Origin: Cellulophaga lytica DSM 7489
GTDB lineage: Bacteria > Bacteroidota > Bacteroidia > Flavobacteriales > Flavobacteriaceae
Assembly (NCBI RefSeq): GCF_000190595.1
Contig: NC_015167.1
Coordinates: 3,084,501-3,148,500 of the forward strand
DNA length: 64,000 nucleotides
Direction: 5' to 3'
Shown here: piece after piece, positions 9,223-17,679 of the stretch
Position numbering within the stretch: position 1 is the stretch's first letter
Layout of the letters: each line of letters starts with the position of its first letter
Notes under the pieces: model-generated
Told to the model about the DNA's origin: nothing
The model's input: only the letters and a program-made list of their open reading frames with translations
Database searches by the model: none
Translations under genes and position numbers: made by a program

Positions 9223-10471
9223 GCTGTAATCTGTAAAATAGTATAGAGGCAACTAAACCAATAAAAGAAAAAATAGCCAGCATAATAAATACGTGTTGGT
9301 GACCTAATTCACCAGGAGAATTATCTAATAATATCCCCATTAACGGGCCCGCAAAAATATCTGGTGTATAGCCTATAATAGAAATAAGTCCTACTGCAGT
9401 TCCTGTTAATAGTAAAGGTATATGACCTTCTTGCATTGTAGCAAAATATAAAGAACGCACCGCGTAAACTCCGGTTACAGTAATTAAAATAGAAGCCATA
9501 AATAGTGTTGTACTTGTAGGATTAATAATTCCTGATGCAAATAGTAGAGCACCTAAAATACTAAAAATAAAACTAATAATAAGCCAAAGTGTAGTTTTGC
9601 TTTTATCTGCAATAAAACCTATTAAAATTCCAATAAACGGTCTAATAAATAGTAAAATTGTGCCTATTTCAGCAGATTTTACTTCATTATATAACATTAC
9701 ATCTTTTGCGTAGAGCGAGAAAACATCAGTTATTTTATAGCCTACATAAGCACATAATATTATCACCATTAACAACCAAACAGATGGTATTTTTAAAACT
9801 GTTTTTATTTGATGAGTAGATATGGATTGTATTTGTATTTCTTCTTCTTTAATTTCTTTAGATTTTAAGAAAAACCAAACAACAATACCAATTACAATAA
9901 TTATTGCAGAAGTTACCCATACAATATAATTAAATGCTTCTGCTCTATTTGCTAAGCTAGCAGTTTCTACAGAACCAATTATAAATAAAGAAAATATAAA
10001 AACACCTAAAGCACCAAAACTAGCACCAACTAAACCTCTACCGCCATCTAAAAAACCAAATGCTTTACCTTGGGAGTGGTTTCCTCCCCAAACGCGTGTA
10101 GCTTTTATCATTGGGGCCCAAAACAAAAAAATGGTTGTAAATCCCCAATAACCATACAATATTTTAAGAACAAAATAACTAGGGTTACTTGCAAGTACCA
10201 ATCCGCCTAAAGCAGTAGCAAATAATGCTACAGCAATTAGTTTTCTAGGAGGAAATTTATCTGCAATTGGTCCGCCTAATAAATAGGAAGCCATAGCAAC
10301 AAAACCATAAACAGAAAAACAAGTGCCTAGCTCTAAATTTGTAAGATTAAAAACCTCTAAAACTGTAGGTCTAAAAACTCTAGCTAAAACAAACGGTAAT
10401 ATAAAAACTGCTTCCCCTGATAAAATTAGGAGAAACAGATATAGCCAATTATGTTTTTTTTTAGTGTTGAT
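9209..10471 (-). CDS. MFS transporter with unusual start
   Basis: A 12-helix major facilitator superfamily transporter; the substrate cannot be read from the sequence. The frame from the first in-frame ATG (10294) starts inside the protein at MASYLLGGPIADKF, the loop 2-3 motif region of MFS proteins. The conserved first helix lies upstream in the same frame: KKKHNWLYLFLLILSG, then EAVFILPFVLARVFRPTVLE. No ATG, GTG or TTG exists in this upstream frame before the stop at 10517-10519. The best-looking start is the ATC at 10471-10469 (INTKKKHNW), which would give 420 residues; an ATT at 10495-10493 is another option. The gene begins 23 bases after the carboxylase stop codon. Confidence 0.75.
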   Translation of the reverse strand: MNTKKKHNWLYLFLLILSGEAVFILPFVLARVFRPTVLEVFNLTNLELGTCFSVYGFVAMASYLLGGPIADKFPPRKLIAVALFATALGGLVLASNPSYFVLKILYGYWGFTTIFLFWAPMIKATRVWGGNHSQGKAFGFLDGGRGLVGASFGALGVFIFSLFIIGSVETASLANRAEAFNYIVWVTSAIIIVIGIVVWFFLKSKEIKEEEIQIQSISTHQIKTVLKIPSVWLLMVIILCAYVGYKITDVFSLYAKDVMLYNEVKSAEIGTILLFIRPFIGILIGFIADKSKTTLWLIISFIFSILGALLFASGIINPTSTTLFMASILITVTGVYAVRSLYFATMQEGHIPLLLTGTAVGLISIIGYTPDIFAGPLMGILLDNSPGELGHQHVFIMLAIFSFIGLVASILFYRLQHKKC

Positions 10472-10494
10472 AAATAGAACTTTGAGTGTAAAAA

Positions 10495-12123
10495 TTAAAC
10501 CTGTATTACTCCTAAGTTAAAAGGTTTTTCAATAGGAGCGTGGTTAGCGGCTTCAATACCCATAGAGATCCATTTTCTGGTATCTAGTGGGTCTATTACA
10601 CCATCTGTCCAAATACGAGAAGCAGCATAATAAGGAGATATTTGCTCGTCATATCTTGCTTTCACTTTATCAAATAATTCTTTTTCTTTTTTCTCGTCTA
10701 TTTCTTCACCTTTTTTCAGCAATGAAGCTTTTTCAATCTGCATTAAAACCTTTGCAGCAGAATTACCACTCATTACAGCAAGCTCTGCACTAGGCCAAGC
10801 AGCAATTAACCTTGGGTCATATGCTTTACCACACATAGCGTAATTACCAGCACCATAACTGTTGCCAATAACAATAGTAAATTTTGGAACTACAGAGTTG
10901 CTAACTGCATTTACCATTTTTGCTCCGTCTTTAATTATACCACTATGTTCACTTTTACTACCAACCATAAAGCCGGTAACATCTTGTAAAAATACAAGCG
11001 GTATTTTCTTTTGGTTGCAATTTGCTATAAAACGGGTAGACTTATCTGCGCTGTCATTATAAATAACACCTCCAAATTGCATTTCTCCTTTTTTGGTTTT
11101 TACCAACTTTCGTTGGTTAGCAACTATACCAACAGCCCAACCATTTATACGAGCATAACCTGTAATTATAGTTTTTCCGTAACCTTCTTTGTATTCTTCA
11201 AACTCAGAATCATCAACCAAACGCTTAATAATCTCAAGCATATCATACTGGTCGCTTCTAGATTTTGGTAAAATACCATAAATATCTTTAGGGTCTAATT
11301 TTGGTTTTTTAGGTTCAATTCTGTTAAAGCCAGCCTTGTCAAAATCACCAATTTTAGCTACTATTTTTTTTATTTTATCTAAAGCATCTGCGTCATCTTT
11401 AGCTTTGTAATCAGTAACACCAGATATTTCGCAATGTGTAGTAGCGCCACCTAAAGTTTCGTTATCAATGCTTTCTCCAATAGCAGCTTTAACAAGGTAG
11501 CTACCCGCTAAAAATATACTAGCTGTTTTATCTACAATTAAAGCTTCATCACTCATAATTGGTAAATAAGCACCACCTGCAACACAACTTCCCATTACTG
11601 CAGATATTTGGGTAATTCCCATACTACTCATTACCGCATTATTTCTAAAAATGCGTCCAAAATGCTCTTTGTCAGGAAAAATTTCATCTTGCATTGGTAA
11701 ATAAACACCAGCACTGTCTACCAAATAAATTATTGGTAATTTATTTTCTATTGCAATTTCTTGGGCTCTTAAGTTTTTCTTGCCAGTTATAGGAAACCAA
11801 GCACCAGCTTTAACAGTGGCGTCATTAGCAACAACAATACATTGTTTGCCTTGTATATATCCTATTTTAACAATAACTCCTCCAGATGGGCACCCGCCAT
11901 GTTCTTTGTACATTCCTTCTCCTGCAAAAGCAGCTATTTCTATAACATCTGTATTGTTATCTAAAAGATAGTCTATACGCTCTCTGGCTGTCATTTTGCC
12001 TTTGGCGTGTTGTTTTTCAATTTTACTTTTGCCACCACCCAACTTTACTTTGGTCAGTTTATGTTTTAAATCTGATAAAAGGAGTTTGTTGTGATCTTCG
12101 TTCTTATTGAAATTTATATCCAT
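10495..12123 (-). CDS. Acyl-CoA carboxylase beta subunit (carboxyltransferase)
   Basis: A 542-residue biotin-dependent carboxyltransferase of the crotonase fold. It transfers carboxyl from carboxybiotin to an acyl-CoA. Family landmarks include GKMTARERIDYLLD, the N-terminal oxyanion region GSCVAGGAYLP, the C-terminal GNSYGAGNYAMCG, and the final TRKWISMGIEAA. The overall pattern resembles methylcrotonyl-CoA carboxylase beta subunit more than propionyl- or acetyl-CoA carboxylase, but no biotin carboxylase or leucine-degradation gene is adjacent, so the substrate is left open. The MFS gene follows closely downstream on the same strand. Confidence 0.85.
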   Translation of the reverse strand: MDINFNKNEDHNKLLLSDLKHKLTKVKLGGGKSKIEKQHAKGKMTARERIDYLLDNNTDVIEIAAFAGEGMYKEHGGCPSGGVIVKIGYIQGKQCIVVANDATVKAGAWFPITGKKNLRAQEIAIENKLPIIYLVDSAGVYLPMQDEIFPDKEHFGRIFRNNAVMSSMGITQISAVMGSCVAGGAYLPIMSDEALIVDKTASIFLAGSYLVKAAIGESIDNETLGGATTHCEISGVTDYKAKDDADALDKIKKIVAKIGDFDKAGFNRIEPKKPKLDPKDIYGILPKSRSDQYDMLEIIKRLVDDSEFEEYKEGYGKTIITGYARINGWAVGIVANQRKLVKTKKGEMQFGGVIYNDSADKSTRFIANCNQKKIPLVFLQDVTGFMVGSKSEHSGIIKDGAKMVNAVSNSVVPKFTIVIGNSYGAGNYAMCGKAYDPRLIAAWPSAELAVMSGNSAAKVLMQIEKASLLKKGEEIDEKKEKELFDKVKARYDEQISPYYAASRIWTDGVIDPLDTRKWISMGIEAANHAPIEKPFNLGVIQV

Positions 12124-12180
12124 TCTGTAAAAATTGCTTTAGACCATAAAGATAAGTGGAATAATATATATGATATTGAT

Positions 12181-12188
12181 TAACTTTG
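12181..12188 (+). promoter_or_regulatory. Candidate -7 box for the oxidoreductase gene
   Basis: TAACTTTG matches TAnnTTTG and lies 27 bases before the ATG at 12216. I could not find a matching TTTG element 19 bases upstream. Confidence 0.45.
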
Positions 12189-12215
12189 ATAAAAGTTTAA
12201 AAAAATAGTTGATTG

Positions 12216-13199
12216 ATGAGCAAAAAAATAGGTTGGGGTATAGTTGGTTTAGGGAATATTGCAGATAAGTTTGCTAAAGATTTAGCTTTGGTTAAAAATG
12301 CAAATTTAGTTGCAGTATCTTCTAGAAGTGAAGAAAAAGCAAATACGTTTGCAGATAAACACAATGTAAAAAATAGATATACCAATGCCCAAGATTTATT
12401 TAATTGTACAGATGTAGATGTTGTTTACATAGCTACTCCGCATACCTTGCATATTAATTTTAGTATACAAGCTATGAACAGTGGTAAGCACGTTTTGTGC
12501 GAAAAACCAATGGGAGTTAACAAAGAGCAAGTGCAAAGTATGATTGCTGCTGCTGTTAAAAACAATGTTTTTTTAATGGAAGCTTTATGGAGTAGGTTTT
12601 TACCATCTATACAAAAAGTAAAGCAAATTGTAGATGCTAATGAGTTAGGAACTATAAGTTATATTAAGTCTGATTTTGCTTTTTATGGTTTAGATAGGGC
12701 AGAGGAGAGTAGACTTTTAAATCCAAATTTAGCAGGTGGCTCTTTATTAGATATAGGAATTTATCCTGTATTTTTATCGTACCTTTTGTTAGGAAAGCCA
12801 AATGAAATATTAGCGACAGCTAATTTTTATAAAACCGGAATAGAAAAACAAATTTCTATTATTTTTAAATATGATAACGCACAGGCGCATTTGTATAGTG
12901 GTTTAACGGCAAGCACAGAAACAAGCTCAGAAATATCTGGTGAAAAAGCAACGTTAAAATTAGAAACTAGATGGCACGAGGCTGAAGAGTATTATATTGA
13001 AAAGGCTCGAGAGAAAGAGTATTATAAAACAGCCAAAAAAGGAATTGGTTACACATATGAAATAGAAGAAGTGCACAAATGCATTGCTAACAACCAAATA
13101 CAAAGTAGCCTATGGTCTCATCAAAATAGTTTAGATTTAATACATTTATTAGATCAAATTAGAGATCAAACAGGTATAGTTTTTCCTTTTGAAGCTTAA
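12216..13199 (+). CDS. Gfo/Idh/MocA-family NAD(P)-dependent oxidoreductase
   Basis: A 327-residue cytoplasmic dehydrogenase. The N-terminal Rossmann fold has the nucleotide-binding motif GIVGLGNIADKFA near residues 7-19 and the family motif CEKPMGVN around 97-104, which carries the cofactor-contacting lysine. The C-terminal alpha/beta domain contains GGSLLDIGIYP near residue 175. It probably oxidises or reduces a sugar or inositol-type compound, but the substrate is unknown. The ATG at 12216 is preferred to the TTG one codon upstream. It is transcribed away from the carboxylase gene. Confidence 0.85.
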   Translation: MSKKIGWGIVGLGNIADKFAKDLALVKNANLVAVSSRSEEKANTFADKHNVKNRYTNAQDLFNCTDVDVVYIATPHTLHINFSIQAMNSGKHVLCEKPMGVNKEQVQSMIAAAVKNNVFLMEALWSRFLPSIQKVKQIVDANELGTISYIKSDFAFYGLDRAEESRLLNPNLAGGSLLDIGIYPVFLSYLLLGKPNEILATANFYKTGIEKQISIIFKYDNAQAHLYSGLTASTETSSEISGEKATLKLETRWHEAEEYYIEKAREKEYYKTAKKGIGYTYEIEEVHKCIANNQIQSSLWSHQNSLDLIHLLDQIRDQTGIVFPFEA

Positions 13200-13264
13200 T
13201 TTATTAGGTATTTTACCTTTAAAATTACGATATTTGGCATCTAATAAACCAACAATAATAGAAG

Positions 13265-13441
13265 ATGAATAAAAATACAGTTTTAGCTTGGGCTACATTT
13301 ATTATGATACTTGTAGGCTTAGCATTAATTGCACTTGGTGCATTTAGATATGATGATGTTGCCGGATGGGGTTTTGCAGCCGTAGGAATTGGCTTTTTTG
13401 CTATTGCATGGGTTTTTAATGCACTTAAAGGTAGAGTGTAA
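13265..13441 (+). CDS. CAL67264-family small membrane protein
   Basis: A 58-residue protein (starts MNKNTVLAWATF, ends NALKGRV) with two hydrophobic helices at about residues 7-26 and 34-52, joined by the short loop FRYDDVAGW. Length and sequence resemble the small Bacteroidetes membrane protein family known as CAL67264, which I recall as typically encoded next to ettA, as here. Function unknown. A strong terminator follows, so it is transcribed separately from ettA. Confidence 0.7.
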   Translation: MNKNTVLAWATFIMILVGLALIALGAFRYDDVAGWGFAAVGIGFFAIAWVFNALKGRV

Positions 13442-13455
13442 AACAAAATATATGT

Positions 13456-13496
13456 AGGCAAAACGGCATAATTCTATGCTGTTTTGCCTTTTTTTA
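13456..13496 (+). terminator. Intrinsic terminator
   Basis: A long inverted repeat (AGGCAAAACGGCATA / TATGCTGTTTTGCCT, one G-T pair) with a 4-base loop is followed by seven T residues. It lies just after the small membrane protein gene. Confidence 0.9.
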
Positions 13497-13528
13497 ATTC
13501 AAAATAATAACAACTAATAATACAAGAT

Positions 13529-15220
13529 ATGTCTGACGATAAAAAAGTCATTTTTTCAATGTCTGGAGTTACAAAAACCTTTAAAACGGCCAATACTCCA
13601 GTGTTAAAAAATATATACTTAAGTTTCTTTTATGGAGCCAAAATAGGTATTCTTGGTCTTAACGGATCTGGTAAATCTACTTTATTAAAAATTATAGCTG
13701 GTTTAGATAAAAATTACCAAGGTGATGTAGTTTTTTCTCCCGGTTATAAAGTTGGGTATTTAGAACAAGAACCTAAGCTAGATGAAGATAAAACTGTTTT
13801 AGAAATAGTTAAGCAAGGTGTAGCAGAAACTGTAGCCATTTTAGATGAGTACAATAAGATAAACGATATGTTTGGCTTAGAAGAAGTGTATTCTGATGCA
13901 GATAAGATGGACAAGCTAATGGCTAGGCAAGCAGTTTTACAAGACCAAATAGATGCTAGCAATGCTTGGGAGTTAGATACTAAATTAGAAATTGCTATGG
14001 ATGCTTTGCGTACTCCTGATGGTGATAAAAAAATAAGTGTATTATCTGGTGGTGAGCGCAGAAGAGTTGCTTTATGTAGACTGTTGTTACAAGAACCAGA
14101 AATTTTGCTTTTAGATGAACCTACCAACCACTTAGATGCAGAATCTGTACATTGGTTAGAGCACCATTTAGCACAGTACAAAGGTACTGTTATTGCAGTA
14201 ACGCATGATAGATACTTTTTAGATAATGTAGCTGGTTGGATTTTAGAGTTAGATAGAGGTGAAGGCATTCCTTGGAAAGGAAACTACTCTAGCTGGTTAG
14301 ACCAAAAATCTAAACGTATGGCAGATGAAAGTAAAACAGCGTCTAAGCGTCAAAAAACATTAGAACGAGAGTTAGAATGGGTGCGTCAAGGTCCTAAAGG
14401 AAGACAAACTAAGCAAAAGGCACGTTTAAAGAACTATGATAAATTAATGAGCCAAGATCAAAAACAACTTGACGAAAAATTAGAAATTTACATACCTAAT
14501 GGTCCGCGTTTAGGAACAAACGTAATTGAGGCTAAAGGGGTTAGCAAAGCTTTTGATGATAAGTTACTTTATGAAGATTTAAACTTTAAACTACCACAAG
14601 CTGGTATTGTAGGTATTATTGGCCCTAACGGTGCTGGTAAAACCACAATTTTTAGAATGATAATGGGTGAAGAAACTCCAGATAAAGGAGAATTTAGTGT
14701 TGGTGAAACTGCTAAAATTGCCTACGTAGACCAAAGTCACTCTAACATTGACCCAGAAAAAACAATTTGGCAAAACTTTAGTGATGAGCAAGAGTTGGTT
14801 ATGATGGGAGGTAAGCAAGTAAATTCTAGAGCTTATTTAAGTAGGTTTAATTTTTCTGGTAGTGAGCAAAACAAAAAAGTAAGCATGTTATCTGGTGGTG
14901 AGCGTAACCGTTTACACTTAGCTATGACGTTAAAAGAAGAGGGTAACGTTTTACTTTTAGATGAACCTACAAACGATTTGGATGTAAATACATTACGTGC
15001 ATTAGAAGAAGGTTTAGATAATTTTGCGGGTTGTGCTGTAGTTATTTCTCACGATAGATGGTTTTTAGATCGTATTTGTACACACATATTAGCTTTTGAA
15101 GGAGACTCGCAAGTATATTTCTTTGAAGGATCTTTCTCTGATTATGAAGAGAATAAGAAAAAACGTTTAGGTGGCGATTTAATGCCAAAACGTATTAAGT
15201 ATAAAAAATTAATTAGGTAG
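13529..15220 (+). CDS. ettA: Energy-dependent translational throttle protein EttA (ABC-F)
   Basis: A soluble 563-residue ABC-F ATPase with two tandem nucleotide-binding domains and no membrane helices. Domain 1 has Walker A GLNGSGKST (residues 43-51), signature LSGGERRRVALCR and Walker B LLLDEPTNHLD. Domain 2 has GPNGAGKTT, LSGGERNRLHLA and LLLDEPTNDLD. The charged linker between them (about 265-315, with KGRQTKQKARLKNYDKL) is the ribosome-contacting arm-linker region typical of EttA. EttA gates the first elongation cycle of the ribosome according to the ADP/ATP ratio. Length and domain order match the family. Confidence 0.93.
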   Translation: MSDDKKVIFSMSGVTKTFKTANTPVLKNIYLSFFYGAKIGILGLNGSGKSTLLKIIAGLDKNYQGDVVFSPGYKVGYLEQEPKLDEDKTVLEIVKQGVAETVAILDEYNKINDMFGLEEVYSDADKMDKLMARQAVLQDQIDASNAWELDTKLEIAMDALRTPDGDKKISVLSGGERRRVALCRLLLQEPEILLLDEPTNHLDAESVHWLEHHLAQYKGTVIAVTHDRYFLDNVAGWILELDRGEGIPWKGNYSSWLDQKSKRMADESKTASKRQKTLERELEWVRQGPKGRQTKQKARLKNYDKLMSQDQKQLDEKLEIYIPNGPRLGTNVIEAKGVSKAFDDKLLYEDLNFKLPQAGIVGIIGPNGAGKTTIFRMIMGEETPDKGEFSVGETAKIAYVDQSHSNIDPEKTIWQNFSDEQELVMMGGKQVNSRAYLSRFNFSGSEQNKKVSMLSGGERNRLHLAMTLKEEGNVLLLDEPTNDLDVNTLRALEEGLDNFAGCAVVISHDRWFLDRICTHILAFEGDSQVYFFEGSFSDYEENKKKRLGGDLMPKRIKYKKLIR

Positions 15221-15248
15221 TTCTATTTAATTAATTCAAAATAAAAAA

Positions 15249-15280
15249 AAGCTCTTTACTAGTTGTAAGGAGCTTTTTTA
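15249..15280 (+). terminator. Intrinsic terminator after ettA
   Basis: The stem AAGCTCTTTAC / GTAAGGAGCTT (one G-T pair) with loop TAGTT is followed by a T-run. It also has an A-run on its 5' side and could serve the converging lipoprotein gene. Confidence 0.85.
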
Positions 15281-15290
15281 TTTCATTTTT

Positions 15291-16079
15291 TTAGTAAGAT
15301 GCGTTAGGGTACCAGTCTAACTGTATAACTTCAATGTCTTTATTACCATCGTTTACCAATTGTTTAAATTTAGCTATATCACTAACATCTGGTTTGCCAC
15401 GGTAATGATATGGATACACTTGTTTTGGTTTAAATTCTAAAACAGCACTTGCGGCGCTTTTAACAGTCATAGTGTAAGGTAAGTTCATACAAATAAATGC
15501 TTTATCTATGTTTTGTAAAGCACGCATTTCTGGTATGTCTTCCGTGTCACCAGAAAAATAAACACGCTCTCCACCTTTCTCTAATAAATAACCGTTTCCG
15601 CGTCCTTTGCTATGAAATTTAATAGCTTCCTCTCTTAAATTGTACATTGGTATTGCTGTAATTTTTATATTGGCAAAATCTACAGAGGCATCGTTATTAA
15701 GTATAGTAAGTTTCGTTTTTAAGTTGTCAGACAGTTTATCTGCAACAGCTTGTGGGGCAATAATTGTTGTTTTTTTGGTGTTAATGGCTTCTAGAGTTTC
15801 AACATTTAAATGATCTCCATGAATATCTGTAACCAAAATTAAATCTGGTTCGTCTTGTTTTTTAAACATATCTGCTCCTCCAACAGGATCTATATAAATA
15901 GTTGTATTTCCCCATTTAAAAACAGCAGTAGCGTGTTCTATAGGTGTAATTTGGAAGTTGCTGTCATTTTCCTTAGTAATTTCTTTTGTAGCATTATTTG
16001 TTGCTGTTTCTTTCTTTTTACCGTCTTTACAGCTCACTATAAATAAGCAAAAAACAGCAATACCCATTAGTTTTTTCAT
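15291..16079 (-). CDS. Metallo-beta-lactamase-fold lipoprotein
   Basis: A 262-residue exported protein with a lipoprotein signal peptide; the lipobox FIVSC places the lipidated cysteine at residue 17, followed by a charged KDGKKK stretch. The rest is a compact metallo-beta-lactamase fold with UlaG-like features: IYIDPVGG, TDIHGDHL (85-90), YFSGDTE, and PYHYRGKPD near the C-terminus. The zinc motif is DIHGDH instead of HxHxDH, so the first histidine is an aspartate (D85), as in some UlaG-like enzymes. The substrate is unknown. Six bases separate it from the GNAT gene upstream on the same strand. Confidence 0.82.
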   Translation of the reverse strand: MKKLMGIAVFCLFIVSCKDGKKKETATNNATKEITKENDSNFQITPIEHATAVFKWGNTTIYIDPVGGADMFKKQDEPDLILVTDIHGDHLNVETLEAINTKKTTIIAPQAVADKLSDNLKTKLTILNNDASVDFANIKITAIPMYNLREEAIKFHSKGRGNGYLLEKGGERVYFSGDTEDIPEMRALQNIDKAFICMNLPYTMTVKSAASAVLEFKPKQVYPYHYRGKPDVSDIAKFKQLVNDGNKDIEVIQLDWYPNASY

Positions 16080-16085
16080 TAGTTT

Positions 16086-16553
16086 CTATTTTAAATTTAG
16101 TTCCATTTTTATACTACTTCTTTTGTAAACAACGTTTGGCTCTAACGGTACTTCTTTAAAACCAACTTTTTTATAAATATGTAGTGCATTTGTTAGCTTA
16201 ACACTAGAGTATAGGATTACTTGTTTCCATTGTTTTTCTTTGGCAAAGTTAATGGCGAAGGTCAATAGTTCTTGTCCAATTTTTTTTCCTTGATAGGCTT
16301 CACTTATTGCCATTTTACCTAATTCATAAACGTTGTCTTCAATTTTAATGTAGGCTACACAACCAACAATGGTAGTATCAATTTTAGCAAAAAAAATATA
16401 GCCTCCTTTGTTAATTATATTCTCTTCGCAATTGTCTAAAAGCTCTATATCCTTATTTTCAACCACAAAAAACTTTTTTATCCACTCTAAATTTAGATTT
16501 TTAAAGGTTTTAGCGTATTTTGGCTGAAAGGGAATAAATGTTAAATTATTCAT
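16086..16553 (-). CDS. GNAT-family N-acetyltransferase
   Basis: A 155-residue protein of the GCN5-related acetyltransferase fold. The acetyl-CoA-binding motif A is visible as ELGKMAISEAYQGKKIGQELLTFA (about 77-100), followed by ILYSSVKLTNALHIYKKVGF, the usual beta5-alpha4 segment. It probably acetylates a small molecule or a protein amine; the acceptor is unknown. It is the first gene of a two-gene minus-strand unit with the metallo-hydrolase lipoprotein. Confidence 0.85.
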   Translation of the reverse strand: MNNLTFIPFQPKYAKTFKNLNLEWIKKFFVVENKDIELLDNCEENIINKGGYIFFAKIDTTIVGCVAYIKIEDNVYELGKMAISEAYQGKKIGQELLTFAINFAKEKQWKQVILYSSVKLTNALHIYKKVGFKEVPLEPNVVYKRSSIKMELNLK

Positions 16554-16655
16554 TATAAATTATAATTTTAGGTAATTATTTCCGTTAGACGATTAATATT
16601 GGACTTAAACCAATTTTTAAGTGCATATAATCTAAATGTTAAACCAAAACGTATA

Positions 16656-16663
16656 TAAATTTG
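16656..16663 (+). promoter_or_regulatory. Candidate -7 box for the coiled-coil protein gene
   Basis: TAAATTTG matches TAnnTTTG and lies 56 bases before the ATG at 16720, in the divergent intergenic region. No clear -33 element is seen. Confidence 0.45.
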
Positions 16664-16719
16664 AACCAAAAGATTAACTTAGTCAAGTTAATAAATTAAA
16701 CTGAATTAATAGTATTGTT

Positions 16720-17607
16720 ATGAGTGAGAAAAAGAGTAATACAGGATTAAAGGTACTTGCTGTTTTATTGGGAGTAGGATTATTAGCTTCTATTGCCTAC
16801 ACAGTGTCTTTATACAAAGACAGAGAGAAAACCAAAACTGTTTTAACGCAAGAGAAAGAATATGTAGTTAATGATTTAACTAGCTTACAGTCTGAGTATG
16901 ACAAGGCTATTATGGAAAGTAATGCTACAAATGAAGAATTAGTTGAGGCAAGAGACAGAATTGCTAAGTATATTGACTCTGTTAAGACAATGAAAACTGA
17001 TATTTCTTCTTTATCTAGATATAGAAGACAGGTTGATTTGTTAAAGAAAGAAAGAGCTTTTTTACTTAAAAAGGTTGATTCTTTAACTACATCTAACACT
17101 ATGTTAGCTATGGAAAGAGATAGTACATACCAAGAATTATCTAGACAAACAGTTTTTAATGATTCTTTAGTTGTACAAAACACACAATTGGCTGATGCTG
17201 TAGAAAAAGGTTCTGCATTAAACTTGGCTAAATTTTCTGTAGATGCAGTTAAAGAGCGTAATAGCGGAAAATTAGTTTCTACAACTAGAGCTAGTAGAGC
17301 AGATAAATTAAAAATTTGTTTTACTGTAGCAGATAATGCAATTGCACAAGCTGGTGACAGAGAGTTTTATATTGAAGTTTTAGATCCTCAAGGAAATGTT
17401 TTAGGAGAAGGAACTACAAAGTCTAATGAAACAGGAGCTTCTTTAACGTATAGTAAGGCTACAGCTTTTTATTATGAAAACAGAACTTTAGACATTTGTG
17501 ATTACGTAAATAAGCCAGTTGGTGATTTTCAAAAAGGAAACTATATGGCTATAGTTTACGATTCTAAATTAAAGATATTAGGTAAAAGTGAGTTTACCCT
17601 TAAGTAA
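16720..17607 (+). CDS. Membrane-anchored coiled-coil protein of unknown function
   Basis: A 295-residue protein. A short cytoplasmic start is followed by one membrane helix at about residues 9-27 (GLKVLAVLLGVGLLASIAYTV). A long charged coiled coil then spans about 30-165, followed by a beta-rich C-terminal domain from about 185 with the segments KICFTVADN, FYIEVLDPQGNVLGEG and YMAIVYDSK. The layout suggests an envelope-spanning scaffold with its C-terminus in the periplasm. I do not recognise a named family and infer no function. It is a single gene flanked by a divergent gene and a shared terminator. Confidence 0.75.
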   Translation: MSEKKSNTGLKVLAVLLGVGLLASIAYTVSLYKDREKTKTVLTQEKEYVVNDLTSLQSEYDKAIMESNATNEELVEARDRIAKYIDSVKTMKTDISSLSRYRRQVDLLKKERAFLLKKVDSLTTSNTMLAMERDSTYQELSRQTVFNDSLVVQNTQLADAVEKGSALNLAKFSVDAVKERNSGKLVSTTRASRADKLKICFTVADNAIAQAGDREFYIEVLDPQGNVLGEGTTKSNETGASLTYSKATAFYYENRTLDICDYVNKPVGDFQKGNYMAIVYDSKLKILGKSEFTLK

Positions 17608-17630
17608 TACTTAATTTAATACATATAAAA

Positions 17631-17660
17631 AAGGTGCAATTTAAAATTGCACCTTTTTTG
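17631..17660. terminator. Bidirectional terminator between the coiled-coil gene and fumC
   Basis: The perfect inverted repeat AAGGTGCAATTT / AAATTGCACCTT is flanked by A-runs on the left and T-runs on the right, so it works for both converging genes. Confidence 0.9.
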
Positions 17661-17679
17661 TTTTATAGTAGTTAGGTTT

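Noticed and set aside
10323-10520. A 65-codon plus-strand frame over the start of the MFS gene
   Set aside because: The minus strand encodes the conserved first helix of the transporter in this region.
13744-14268. A 174-codon open frame opposite ettA
   Set aside because: It is a shadow of the well-conserved ABC domain on the other strand; its translation has no recognisable domain and is serine-rich as expected from reversed Asp/Glu/Leu codons.
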